From NCBI GenBank assembly GCA_030523555.1, contig JAUNIH010000001.1:22995-86994 (forward strand): 64,000 bases of DNA. Reading direction: 5' to 3'. Every line of letters starts with the position of its first letter. The stretch's first letter is position 1. Source of the DNA: Erysipelotrichaceae bacterium (lineage in GTDB: Bacteria; Bacillota_I; Bacilli_A; Erysipelotrichales; Erysipelotrichaceae). This document shows, one piece after another, positions 43,864 through 52,839 of this stretch. The translations under genes and the position numbers were made by a program. The notes below the pieces were generated by a model. That model was not told the DNA's origin. It saw nothing but the letters and a program-made list of their open reading frames with translations, and did no database searches.

Positions 43864-46803
43864 ATGTTTTTAAAGAGAATTGAAATGCAGGGATTCAAGT
43901 CCTTTGCGGATCATGTAACAATAAATTTTGAAAGTCCGATTACGGGTATTGTAGGACCTAACGGATGCGGTAAATCCAATATTTCGGATGCCATCCGCTG
44001 GGTACTTGGTGAACAGTCTGTAAAGTCACTGCGTGGTGAAAAGATGACTGATGTCATATTTGCCGGTACGGAAGAAAGAAAAGCGATGAACATGGCTGAA
44101 GTATCGCTTGTTTTCGACAACAGCGAACTTCTTCTTAACTATGATGCGGATGAAGTACAGCTGACAAGAAGAATCTATAATACTGATCAGGACGCGGAAT
44201 ATCTTATAAACGGAAGATCTGTAAGATATAAGGATATTATGGAACTGGTACTGGATACCGGTTTAGGAAAGAATTCATTATCCATGATATCTCAGGGTAA
44301 TGTCATGTCTTTTGCGGAAGCCAAGCCATATGATAGACGTGAAATCTTTGAAGATGCTGCCGGCGTATCCAAGTACAAGAAAAGAAAAATCGAATCTTTA
44401 AACAAACTTGAAAGAACAAAAGAAAATCTTGATCGTTCTTACGATATTTTAAGTGAACTGGAAAGACAGGTTTCACCTTTAAAAAGGGCAGCCCGTAAAG
44501 CTGAAATATACCGTGAAAAGAAAGAAAGACTGGAAGCTATTGAAGTTGCGGTACTCGTGAATGATATACAGCAACTCAATGCCCAGAAGGCTGATCTTGA
44601 AAAGTCGCTGTTTGATCTTGAAACCAATTCGGCTATGCAGGAAACGAGTATTCAGGTTCATGAAAACAGTAATTTTGAGAATAAGAACAGATTGAGAGAA
44701 TATGAAAAGAATATTAACGCTACACAGGAAAAACTGATGCAGACGGTTAATGAAATTCAGGTTCTGGAAACAAGAAAAGTTGAAATAGATGAAAAAAGAA
44801 AATATGCGATAGAGATGGGTTCTTCTGAAGAAAAGATTCACGAAATGGAATCTTTGATCAATGAAGCTAAATTTGAATATGAAGACCGTCTTAACCGTCT
44901 GAATAAGACTAAATCAGAGATTGAAATGCTCAATATCAATCTGGAGAATACAGTAGGGGAACTGTCTGAAGCATCTTTAAAAAGAGATTCAAGTTCTTCC
45001 ATTTTAAACAGAATGGAAAACAGAATTGAAATACTTAAGAATGTCATTAATGATCCGTTCTCTTCATCAAATCAGCAGGGTGTACAGTCTATCATGTCAT
45101 CAAAGAATTCCTTCTATGGCATTATGGGCGTTATCGGTCAGGAAATACATCCGGTAAAGGATTATGAAGAAGCTATCGCTACGGCCTTACATGGAAGTGT
45201 ATATCATATCATTACTGTTGATGAAGAAGCAGCCAGAAAGGCTATCGCCTTCCTAAAGAAAAACCGTTCAGGAAGAGCTACATTCTTACCTTTAACAGTA
45301 TGTAAGGAACATCTTCTTAAATATGAAGATGAAATACTCTGTGAAAATACAGAAGGATTCTTAGGTACAGCCAATGAATTCTGTACCTGTGATGAAGAAT
45401 ATTATCCGGTAGTAGATTCATTGCTTGGCAATGTGATTGTTACAGATAATATTGAAAACGCGAACAATCTGGCATCTTTATTAAAGTATGCCTATAAGAT
45501 AGTAACTCTTGATGGTGAAGTGGTTCATAAGGGCGGTTCTATGACTGGTGGTAAGGTCAAGAATGAAATATCTTTGATTACTGCCCAGTCAGAACTCGAC
45601 AGGCTGCAGTCGGAAATCGTATCCTACAGAGCTGATAAGGAACTTGCCATCAAAAACTACAATACGCTATTAAATGCCAAGAATGATACCGAATCTCAGA
45701 TATATGAAAAAAGAATCATGCTGGCACAGCTTGAACAGATTGTTGATGCCAAACGTGCCAAATATGAAAAACTCTCAGCTGACTATGAAATGATATCTCC
45801 TGAAAATAAGGAAGAATCAATAACTGATTCAATTATCGGACAGCTTTCTGAAGCATATGCGAGAAAAGATGAACTTTCTTCTTCCTTAAAGATCAGAAGA
45901 GATGAAAGAATGAAGCTTTCTGCGGATATTGACCGTAAGGATCAGCAGATCAGACAGATCAGAAGACAGCTTGATGAAACAAGAAATCTGGTATCTTCAG
46001 CCAATACCAATAAGGCAATTCTAGAAACCAAACTGGAATCAAGCCTTTCAAGACTTGCGTCTGAATATCAGATGACTTATGAATATGCGCTGGAAAACAG
46101 TTCTATTGAGGTTACTGAAGATGCCAAGGAAGAAGTTATTGCCTTAAGAAAAGATATACAGAATCTTGGCAATATCAATATGTCTGCTCCGGAAGAGTAT
46201 GAAGAAGTTAATGAAAGATATGAATTCCTGAAGAAGAATTATGACGATCTGATCGCATCAAGAGACAAGATTATGGAAGCTATTGATGAAATGGATGTCA
46301 TCATGAAGAAACAGTTTGCGGAGACTTTTGAAGCTATCAATAAGGAACTTCCATCTACTTTTGCCAAGTTATTCGGCGGCGGTAAAGCAAGACTGGTTCT
46401 TGAAGATCCTGAAGATATTCTTAATTCTGGTATTGATATTGATGTACAGCCTCCAGGAAAGGCAGTCAAGTCCATAAGACTCTTCTCGGGTGGAGAAAAA
46501 GCGTTAATTGCGATAACTGTCTTATTTACGATATTAAAGGTTAAACCTGTTCCTTTGATTGTCTTTGATGAAATTGAAGCGCCTCTTGATGTAGCCAATG
46601 TTGAAAGATTTGCGAACTATGTCAAGGAATTCTCCGATAAGTCACAGTTCCTTATTATTTCACACCGTCCAGGCACTATGGAAAGATGCGATGTCTTATA
46701 TGGTGTAACGATGCAGCATAGAGGTGTATCACAGATGCTGCAGGTTAAGCTTGTCGATGCGGTGAAGATGGCTGATGAAGAAAGTTCAGAGGTTTCTGCC
46801 TGA
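43864..46803 (+). CDS. smc: Chromosome partition protein SMC (short-arm form)
   Basis: The ATPase of bacterial condensin. Walker A is GPNGCGKSN (residues 31-39), the hinge covers about 415-560 (with GGSMTGGK at its end), the signature LFSGGEKAL lies near 873 and Walker B IVFDEIEAPLD near 899. Coiled coils lie at about 170-405 and 565-830. At 979 residues it is about 200 shorter than Bacillus SMC (1186), through shorter arms, and close to the size in Mollicutes. All active-site motifs are intact. The stop overlaps ftsY (TGATG). Confidence 0.96.
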   Translation: MFLKRIEMQGFKSFADHVTINFESPITGIVGPNGCGKSNISDAIRWVLGEQSVKSLRGEKMTDVIFAGTEERKAMNMAEVSLVFDNSELLLNYDADEVQLTRRIYNTDQDAEYLINGRSVRYKDIMELVLDTGLGKNSLSMISQGNVMSFAEAKPYDRREIFEDAAGVSKYKKRKIESLNKLERTKENLDRSYDILSELERQVSPLKRAARKAEIYREKKERLEAIEVAVLVNDIQQLNAQKADLEKSLFDLETNSAMQETSIQVHENSNFENKNRLREYEKNINATQEKLMQTVNEIQVLETRKVEIDEKRKYAIEMGSSEEKIHEMESLINEAKFEYEDRLNRLNKTKSEIEMLNINLENTVGELSEASLKRDSSSSILNRMENRIEILKNVINDPFSSSNQQGVQSIMSSKNSFYGIMGVIGQEIHPVKDYEEAIATALHGSVYHIITVDEEAARKAIAFLKKNRSGRATFLPLTVCKEHLLKYEDEILCENTEGFLGTANEFCTCDEEYYPVVDSLLGNVIVTDNIENANNLASLLKYAYKIVTLDGEVVHKGGSMTGGKVKNEISLITAQSELDRLQSEIVSYRADKELAIKNYNTLLNAKNDTESQIYEKRIMLAQLEQIVDAKRAKYEKLSADYEMISPENKEESITDSIIGQLSEAYARKDELSSSLKIRRDERMKLSADIDRKDQQIRQIRRQLDETRNLVSSANTNKAILETKLESSLSRLASEYQMTYEYALENSSIEVTEDAKEEVIALRKDIQNLGNINMSAPEEYEEVNERYEFLKKNYDDLIASRDKIMEAIDEMDVIMKKQFAETFEAINKELPSTFAKLFGGGKARLVLEDPEDILNSGIDIDVQPPGKAVKSIRLFSGGEKALIAITVLFTILKVKPVPLIVFDEIEAPLDVANVERFANYVKEFSDKSQFLIISHRPGTMERCDVLYGVTMQHRGVSQMLQVKLVDAVKMADEESSEVSA

Positions 46804-47774
46804 TGGGTATATTTGATTTCCTAAAAAGCAATAAAGAAGAAACGGTTGAGTCCAGCAAATATCTCAGCGGTTTTAAGAATACCAATGACGCTTTAGGACG
46901 TAAGATCAAATTCATAACGGAAAACTATACACATTCGCAGGAAGACTTTATCGAACAGCTGATGATTACCCTTATTGAAGCTGATATCGGTTATTCGACA
47001 GCCGATACAATATGCGATATGGTCTATAAAAGATGTTCATCGGCAATGCGTGTAACTGCTTCTCAATTGCTCGATATGGTGGTTGAATGTATAGAAAAAC
47101 TATATTTGAAGAAACCTGACGCTCCAATCAATTATAATGAAGATGGTACTACTGTTATTCTGATGGTAGGAGTTAACGGTTCCGGTAAAACTTCTAGCTG
47201 TGCTAAACTTGCGAATAAATATCTGAGTGAAGGAAAAAGTGTTGCGTTTGTAGCAGGGGATACCTTCAGAGCAGGGGCAAGTGAACAGCTTGGTGAATGG
47301 GCCAAAAGACTTGGTATTGAATGCATAAAAGGCAAAGAAAACCAGGATCCAAGTTCAGTGATGGTTGATGGCTGCCGCTACGCTAAAGAACACAATATCG
47401 ATATTCTGATCTGTGATACATCAGGACGTTTGCAGAATAAAGTAAATCTGATGGCAGAACTTGATAAAATGAATAGAGTAATAGGAAGAGAAATTCCTGG
47501 TGCTCCACATAATACATGGATTGTGCTGGATGCCAATACCGGACAGAACGGTCTTTCTCAGGCTGAGAATTTTGCCAGCATCGTTGATGTCAATGGAGTA
47601 ATACTTACCAAGGTTGATGGTACATCAAAAGGTGGTATTGTCATTGCGATTAAAAATATTACCGGTATTCCTGTAAGATATCTGACATTCGGTGAAGGTC
47701 TTGATGAAATATCCGAATTTGATCTCAACCTGTATCTCTACAGTATCTGTGAGGAACTCAAGCATGCTAGATAA
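46803..47774 (+). CDS. ftsY: Signal recognition particle receptor FtsY
   Basis: The membrane-associated GTPase that receives SRP-ribosome complexes. A short N-terminal part is followed by the NG domain: P-loop GVNGSGKTSSCAKLA (near 122), DTSGRLQNK, TKVDGTSKGG and the ending GEGLDEISEFD. 323 residues. It is coupled to smc upstream and overlaps ylxM downstream, the usual smc-ftsY-ylxM order, although ffh does not follow here. Confidence 0.97.
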   Translation: MGIFDFLKSNKEETVESSKYLSGFKNTNDALGRKIKFITENYTHSQEDFIEQLMITLIEADIGYSTADTICDMVYKRCSSAMRVTASQLLDMVVECIEKLYLKKPDAPINYNEDGTTVILMVGVNGSGKTSSCAKLANKYLSEGKSVAFVAGDTFRAGASEQLGEWAKRLGIECIKGKENQDPSSVMVDGCRYAKEHNIDILICDTSGRLQNKVNLMAELDKMNRVIGREIPGAPHNTWIVLDANTGQNGLSQAENFASIVDVNGVILTKVDGTSKGGIVIAIKNITGIPVRYLTFGEGLDEISEFDLNLYLYSICEELKHAR

Positions 47775-48078
47775 GCGTGAAAGATATTCTTTACTGCTTG
47801 ATTATTATGGAGATCTGCTGACAGGTCATCAGGTTGATGTGCTGACCGAATATCTCAATGAAGATTTTTCCATGAGTGAAATCGCTGAACATAACAAGGT
47901 ATCCAAAAGTGCAGTACAGGATCTCATTAAAAGAACAATCAGACAGTTAGATGATTATGAAAAATGTCTTAAACTGATAGAGAAGGACAGTAAACTGGAT
48001 ATTATACTGGATGAAATGAAAAACGAAAATAATCCGGTATTTGATAAATATATCAACAAAATCATAAAAATTAGATAG
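47764..48078 (+). CDS. ylxM: YlxM-family (UPF0122) helix-turn-helix protein
   Basis: A 104-residue protein with a sigma-70-region-4-like helix-turn-helix (LTEYLNEDFSMSEIAEHN, VSKSAVQDLIKRTIRQL). In streptococci YlxM binds the SRP and modulates its GTPase activity. I chose ATG 47764, inside the end of ftsY, since the family begins MLDKRERYSLLLDYYGDLL. Confidence 0.92.
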   Translation: MLDKRERYSLLLDYYGDLLTGHQVDVLTEYLNEDFSMSEIAEHNKVSKSAVQDLIKRTIRQLDDYEKCLKLIEKDSKLDIILDEMKNENNPVFDKYINKIIKIR

Positions 48079-48090
48079 GGGGAACAAAAA

Positions 48091-49284
48091 ATGTCTAAAA
48101 TTATGGCTGTTAACTCAGGTAGCTCATCTTTAAAATTCCAGCTCTTTGATATGCCTGCTGAAAAAGTACTGACAAGCGGTAATATCGAAAGAATCGGTCT
48201 GGAAATGGGAATCTTTGGAATCAATGTAAACGGTGAAAAGATTTCTAAGGAAGTACCTGTTCCTAATCATGAAGTAGCTGTTAAACTGCTTCTTGAAGCT
48301 CTTGTTGAATACGGCATCGTTAAGGATTTAAGCGAAATTGAAGCTGCCGGACATCGTATTGTCCAGGGTGGTCCTTACTTCTCTGATTCTGTAGCCGTTG
48401 ATGATGATGTTATCGCTAAGGTAACTGAAATGATTTCACTGGCTCCACTTCATAACGCAGCACATCTGGTATGTTATGAAGCATTCAAGAAAGCACTTCC
48501 TGATATCAAACATGTCTTCGTATTTGATACAGCATTCCATCAGACTATGGGTCCTGAATCATATATCTATCCAGTACCTTACGAATGGTATGAAGAACTG
48601 AAGGTAAGAAAATACGGTGCTCATGGTACATCTCATAAATATGTTGCACAGAGAACTGCCGATATCATGAACAAGGATATCAGAGGTCTTAATATCATTA
48701 CACTGCACTTAGGTTCTGGTGCATCTATTTCCGCTATCAAAGAAGGCAAAGTTATCAATACTTCAATGGGTCTTTCTCCATTAGGCGGTATCATGATGGG
48801 TACAAGATGTGGTGATATCGACCCAACTGTTGTTTACTATGTTCAGAAGAAGAAGGGCTATACTCCTGATGAAATGGAAACATTCTTAAACAAGAAATCA
48901 GGTATGTTAGGAATTTCCGGTATCTCTTCAGACTCAAGAGATGTTGAAGCAGCCATGAAACAGGGTAACGAAAGAGCTAAGCTTACATATGATCTTTATG
49001 TAAACAAAGTTATCAATATCGTTGGTGGCTATGTAATGCAGTTAGGCCATGTTGATGTACTGACATTTACTGCCGGTTTAGGTGAACACGCAACCAATGT
49101 CAGAGAAATGATCTGCAAGAAACTGGAAGAAGGCCTCGGCTTAAAGGTTGACTATGAACTCAACGCTAAAACTCATTCTGAAATGGAAATTTCTACTCCA
49201 GATTCAAAAGTAAGAGTATTTGTTGTTCCAACTAACGAAGAACTGGCAATTGTAAGAGATACAGTTCGTATCTTAGGTTTATAA
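48091..49284 (+). CDS. ackA: Acetate kinase
   Basis: Interconverts acetyl phosphate plus ADP and acetate plus ATP. It has the family start VNSGSSSLKFQLF, the HRIVQGG stretch, HGTSHKYVA, and the phosphate-binding TFTAGLGEHATNVRE near the end; 397 residues, full length. AGGGGGA lies 8-9 bases before the ATG. It is the main substrate-level ATP step of fermenting Firmicutes. No pta gene is in the window. Confidence 0.97.
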   Translation: MSKIMAVNSGSSSLKFQLFDMPAEKVLTSGNIERIGLEMGIFGINVNGEKISKEVPVPNHEVAVKLLLEALVEYGIVKDLSEIEAAGHRIVQGGPYFSDSVAVDDDVIAKVTEMISLAPLHNAAHLVCYEAFKKALPDIKHVFVFDTAFHQTMGPESYIYPVPYEWYEELKVRKYGAHGTSHKYVAQRTADIMNKDIRGLNIITLHLGSGASISAIKEGKVINTSMGLSPLGGIMMGTRCGDIDPTVVYYVQKKKGYTPDEMETFLNKKSGMLGISGISSDSRDVEAAMKQGNERAKLTYDLYVNKVINIVGGYVMQLGHVDVLTFTAGLGEHATNVREMICKKLEEGLGLKVDYELNAKTHSEMEISTPDSKVRVFVVPTNEELAIVRDTVRILGL

Positions 49285-49287
49285 AAA

Positions 49288-50238
49288 ATGTATCAGAGTA
49301 TTCTTGAGAAGCTTAAAGAATACAATAAGGTAACTATCTTTCATCACGTCGGACCTGACGGCGATGCGATGTTCTCTTCTTTGGCTTTACGTACCTTTAT
49401 CATGGATAATTTTCCTGATAAAAAGGTAAAAATGGCAGGATATGAGACTTTTGATCTTATAACAAGAAACGATAAGACAGCTGATTCCTTTATTAAAAAA
49501 TCACTGGCAATCGTTCTTGATACTGCCAACAAAGAAAGAATTGATGATCAGCGTTACGCTTTAGCGCCATATCTGATTAAGATTGATCATCATCCTGATT
49601 TTGACCACTATGGCAATGAAGAGTATGTTGACACCAAATCTTCATCAGCCTGTGAACTATTGGCCAGGATTCTGATGAGTAAGGATTTTGAAGGTACAGT
49701 GATGTCCAAGGAATGCTGTAAGTATCTCTATTGTGGCATTGTTACGGATTCGCAGAATTTCTCAACATCCAATACCACTCACAAAACCCTCACTACTGCA
49801 TCGAAACTTGCGAAAAGAGGGGAGCTGATAATAGGGGACATTGTATCCTATGTTACTGACAATGATTACGAAACCTTCAGTGTAATTACAGCTATCAGAT
49901 CAAAACTAAAAACAGAAAAGAAATTTGCCTATGTAATACTTAATCAGAAAGAACTCAAAAAACTGGGTGTAAGTTCTGATGATGCCAAAAATCAGGTAAA
50001 TGATCTGACAAAGATATCTGATATGAACATCTTTGCGTTCGCTGTTGAAAATGAAGAGGGTACTTATGACTGTTCATACAGATCAAAAAGACTCTACATT
50101 ATAAACAATGTTGCCTACGCTCATGGAGGTGGCGGACATGCCAATGCATGCGCTACCAGAAACCTTCCATATGATGAACAGATGGATATATTTAAAGAAT
50201 TAATTGAATATTCAACGAATTCACCAAAATTTCACTAA
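49288..50238 (+). CDS. nrnA: DHH-family phosphoesterase, NrnA-like oligoribonuclease/pAp phosphatase
   Basis: Degrades short RNA or pAp in the cytosol. The DHH domain has HHVGPDGDAMFSS (residues 19-31), VLDTAN, the DHH motif itself in KIDHHPDFDHYGN and a later Asp in CGIVTDSQNF. The DHHA1 domain ends with GGGGHANACA. 316 residues. It starts three bases after ackA with only a weak ribosome site, and ends inside a terminator. Confidence 0.93.
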   Translation: MYQSILEKLKEYNKVTIFHHVGPDGDAMFSSLALRTFIMDNFPDKKVKMAGYETFDLITRNDKTADSFIKKSLAIVLDTANKERIDDQRYALAPYLIKIDHHPDFDHYGNEEYVDTKSSSACELLARILMSKDFEGTVMSKECCKYLYCGIVTDSQNFSTSNTTHKTLTTASKLAKRGELIIGDIVSYVTDNDYETFSVITAIRSKLKTEKKFAYVILNQKELKKLGVSSDDAKNQVNDLTKISDMNIFAFAVENEEGTYDCSYRSKRLYIINNVAYAHGGGGHANACATRNLPYDEQMDIFKELIEYSTNSPKFH

Positions 50239-50263
50239 AAGCCTTTATTTTAAAGGCTTTTTT
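50238..50263 (+). terminator. Terminator of the smc-nrnA block
   Basis: AAAGCCTTTA/TAAAGGCTTT-type stem followed by a T run. Confidence 0.88.
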
Positions 50264-50265
50264 AA

Positions 50266-50294
50266 TTGAATATAGTTTGTATAAATAGTATAAT
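50266..50294 (+). promoter_or_regulatory. Promoter of hup
   Basis: TTGAAT (50266-50271), 17 bp, TATAAT (50289-50294), the best-formed plus-strand promoter in the window, followed by an AAGGAGG ribosome site. This fits a highly expressed gene. Confidence 0.85.
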
Positions 50295-50318
50295 TTATTC
50301 ATAAGGAGGCTATTTAAA

Positions 50319-50609
50319 ATGGCTAAAGCAAAAAAAGTTACAAAAAAAGATTTAGTTGAAGTTGTAGCTGCAAAAGTTGGTACTACTAAGAAAGACGCTA
50401 CTGAAGCAGTTAACGTTGTATTCGACGAAATCACTAAGACATTAGACAAAGGTGGCGAAGTAGATGTTGCCGGTTTCGGTAAATTCGTAGTTAAGAAGAG
50501 AGCTGCTAGAACAGGTGTTAACCCAGCTACTGGCGAAAAGATCAAGATCGCTGCTACTAAGGTTCCTGGATTCAAAGCTGCTAAAGCTTTAAAAGACGCT
50601 GTTAAATAA
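50319..50609 (+). CDS. hup: DNA-binding protein HU
   Basis: A small basic nucleoid protein of 96 residues. It has the HU/IHF pattern with the N-terminal helices (KKDLVEVVAAKVGTTKKDA), GGEVDVAGFGKF and the arm RAARTGVNPATGEKIKIAATKVPGFKAAKALKDAV. It has a short Lys-rich lead (AKAKKVTK). Single-gene unit with its own promoter and terminator. Confidence 0.97.
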   Translation: MAKAKKVTKKDLVEVVAAKVGTTKKDATEAVNVVFDEITKTLDKGGEVDVAGFGKFVVKKRAARTGVNPATGEKIKIAATKVPGFKAAKALKDAVK

Positions 50610-50635
50610 TTAACTGTCAACTAAAGGAAATATAA

Positions 50636-50667
50636 AAACACATCAGAATCATCTGATGTGTTTTTTA
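50636..50667 (+). terminator. Terminator of hup
   Basis: A perfect 10-bp stem ACACATCAGA/TCTGATGTGT, loop ATCA, followed by six T. Confidence 0.92.
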
Positions 50668-50713
50668 TATATTTATCTATAAATTTATATATAAGATTAT
50701 TATATATAACATT

Positions 50714-50735
50714 TCGCATAATGTATCTTATGCGA
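50714..50735. terminator. Hairpin at the 3' end of deoB, uncertain terminator
   Basis: TCGCATAA/TTATGCGA with loop TGTATC, 13 bases past the deoB stop on the minus strand. The tract after it on the minus strand is A/T mixed without a T run, so its strength is unclear. Confidence 0.5.
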
Positions 50736-50747
50736 CTTTTATATATG

Positions 50748-51935
50748 TTATTTCAGGTCTGATAAGAATGAGGTTCCTATCTTTGGTTTTTCGACATTGA
50801 ACTGTTCAGCTATGGTAGCACCTATATCAGCGAATGTATCACCCATTCTCAGTTCCTTAGGTTCCTTGAATGATTTGGAATATACAAGTACAGGAATCAT
50901 TTCTTTTGTGTGATCACTTCCTGTCCATGTCGGATCATTACCGTGATCGGCAGTGATATAGAGTACATCATCATCTCTCATATTATCCAATAGTTGTGGT
51001 AAGAGATTATCAAATGTCACCAGTTCCTTTGCATACCCTTCCGGATTTCTTCTGTGCCCCCATTTCGCATCAAAATCTACAAGATTGGTAAACAGTATTC
51101 CATTAAAGTTTTCTTTAGCGTAATCAATTGTCTGTTTCATTCCAATTTCTGAAGATTCTGACTTTATGGCACGAGTTATACCCATTGTATTGAAAATATC
51201 ATTTATCTTCCCTATCGAGATGACACCATACCCCTTCTTTTTCATATTATCGAGTACAGTGATATCGCTTGGACTTAAGGCATAGTCGTGTCTGTTGGCT
51301 GTACGGGTAAAATTATCTTTATTTGTGCCGACAAACGGTCTGGCGATGATTCTGCCAACCATCCAGTCTGGTCTAGATGAACACATTTCTCTGGCGATTG
51401 AACAAACTCTGTATATTTCATCAATTCCATAGAGTTCTTCATGTGCTGCAATCTGCAGAACTGAATCAGCTGATGTATAGATAATCATTTCTTTGGTTTC
51501 AAGCTGTCTTTCACCAAGATCTTTGATTATTTCTGTACCTGATGCGGAATAATTACCAATGAATTTATGACCTGTTCTTTTTTCAAGTTCATCAATCAGT
51601 TCCTGAGGAAAACCGGTATCAGTAAAGGTTACAGCGGGTTTGGTAGTATGTACACCCATGATTTCCCAGTGACCTGTCATTGTATCTTTTCCGACAGAAA
51701 GTTCCTTGAATTTACCGTAATAAGCTGTTGGATTATCTACCGGATCATTGCCCATTACTTCAGTAAGGTTGCATAAACCCATTTTCTGAAGATTGGGAAT
51801 CTTGTATTTACCTTCAGTTGCAGAAAAGATATGACTTAAGGTATTGGTTCCATCATCACCATAATCTTTTGAATCTTCGTATGATCCTACACCTAAAGAA
51901 TCAATAACAACTACAATTACCCTTTTATTTTCCAT
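50748..51935 (-). CDS. deoB: Phosphopentomutase
   Basis: Interconverts (deoxy)ribose 1- and 5-phosphate in nucleoside breakdown. It is an alkaline-phosphatase-fold enzyme of 395 residues with metal ligands in VIDSLGVGS near the start and TADHGNDPTWTGSDH near the end, and TGHWEIMG in between. I chose the ATG at 51935, ten bases after AAAGGA, over an upstream TTG. It overlaps xerD by 11 bases and would use the ribose phosphates released from the nucleosides taken up by the importer at 2020-6927. Confidence 0.95.
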   Translation of the reverse strand: MENKRVIVVVIDSLGVGSYEDSKDYGDDGTNTLSHIFSATEGKYKIPNLQKMGLCNLTEVMGNDPVDNPTAYYGKFKELSVGKDTMTGHWEIMGVHTTKPAVTFTDTGFPQELIDELEKRTGHKFIGNYSASGTEIIKDLGERQLETKEMIIYTSADSVLQIAAHEELYGIDEIYRVCSIAREMCSSRPDWMVGRIIARPFVGTNKDNFTRTANRHDYALSPSDITVLDNMKKKGYGVISIGKINDIFNTMGITRAIKSESSEIGMKQTIDYAKENFNGILFTNLVDFDAKWGHRRNPEGYAKELVTFDNLLPQLLDNMRDDDVLYITADHGNDPTWTGSDHTKEMIPVLVYSKSFKEPKELRMGDTFADIGATIAEQFNVEKPKIGTSFLSDLK

Positions 51936-52839
51936 GTTTATCAAGTCCTTTCATATTAGCCAGAGGATGCGATTTAAGATATGTATTCTTTAATCTTTTG
52001 GATTCGACGTGTGTATATATTTCGGTTGTTGATATATCAGAATGACCAAGCAGTTCCTGAATTACTCTAAGGTCCGCTCCCCCTTCCAATAGATGCGTAG
52101 CATAAGAATGTCTTAATTTATGAGGTGTTATGTCTTCTGATAAATCAGCTTTTATTAAAGCGTTTTTCAGCATCTTTTCAACATATTCATTATATATCTT
52201 CCTGCCGTTTTTATTGATGAAGAAAAGATTACTGGATTTTGTTATCCATAAAGGTCTTATATTATGAAAATATTCATTCATATAATGTTTTGTGGTTTCA
52301 GGTATGGGAATAATTCTTTCCTTGCTCCCCTTCCCTAAGACCTTTACAAAGCCTTCATCAAGATTTACCTGGTTTGTCTTCAGATTACAGCATTCACTTA
52401 CTCTTAAACCAAGTCCGTATATGGTTTCTAAGATTGTATGATTAAAGAAATCGTTATGATCTCCATCATCAAATACCGACATCAGTCTGTCTACTTCTTC
52501 CTTTGTACAGTATATCGGAAGTCTCTTGTTTCCTTTGGATACACTCACATTCATTGATGGATCTTTATAATCGTATTTCATATTGAGATAGCGATGAAAG
52601 TTTTTGATGGCTGTTTTGGCTCTGGCGGATGATGTCTGAGAATATTTCTCATTCAGAATGCCGATATATTCATCAATGATTAAAGGTGTTATTTTTCTGA
52701 TATCTGTAATATTCTTATCTTTAAGAAATTCATTATAAAAACGAAGGTCACGTGAATACGCTTTAATCGTATTTGAAGCTTTACCTTCGCTTGTAGATAA
52801 AGAATGGATATATTCGTTTATAGCCTGTTCAATTTTCAT
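51925..52839 (-). CDS. xerD: Tyrosine recombinase XerD
   Basis: A chromosome dimer-resolution recombinase of 304 residues. The SAM-like N-terminal domain is followed by the catalytic set R (GLGLRVSE), K (GKGSKERI), HKLRH, LGHSD and Y (TTEIYTHV). The neighbours recN and deoB are the usual context for housekeeping XerD. It starts by one-base overlap with recN (TAATG). Confidence 0.94.
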   Translation of the reverse strand: MKIEQAINEYIHSLSTSEGKASNTIKAYSRDLRFYNEFLKDKNITDIRKITPLIIDEYIGILNEKYSQTSSARAKTAIKNFHRYLNMKYDYKDPSMNVSVSKGNKRLPIYCTKEEVDRLMSVFDDGDHNDFFNHTILETIYGLGLRVSECCNLKTNQVNLDEGFVKVLGKGSKERIIPIPETTKHYMNEYFHNIRPLWITKSSNLFFINKNGRKIYNEYVEKMLKNALIKADLSEDITPHKLRHSYATHLLEGGADLRVIQELLGHSDISTTEIYTHVESKRLKNTYLKSHPLANMKGLDKHGK

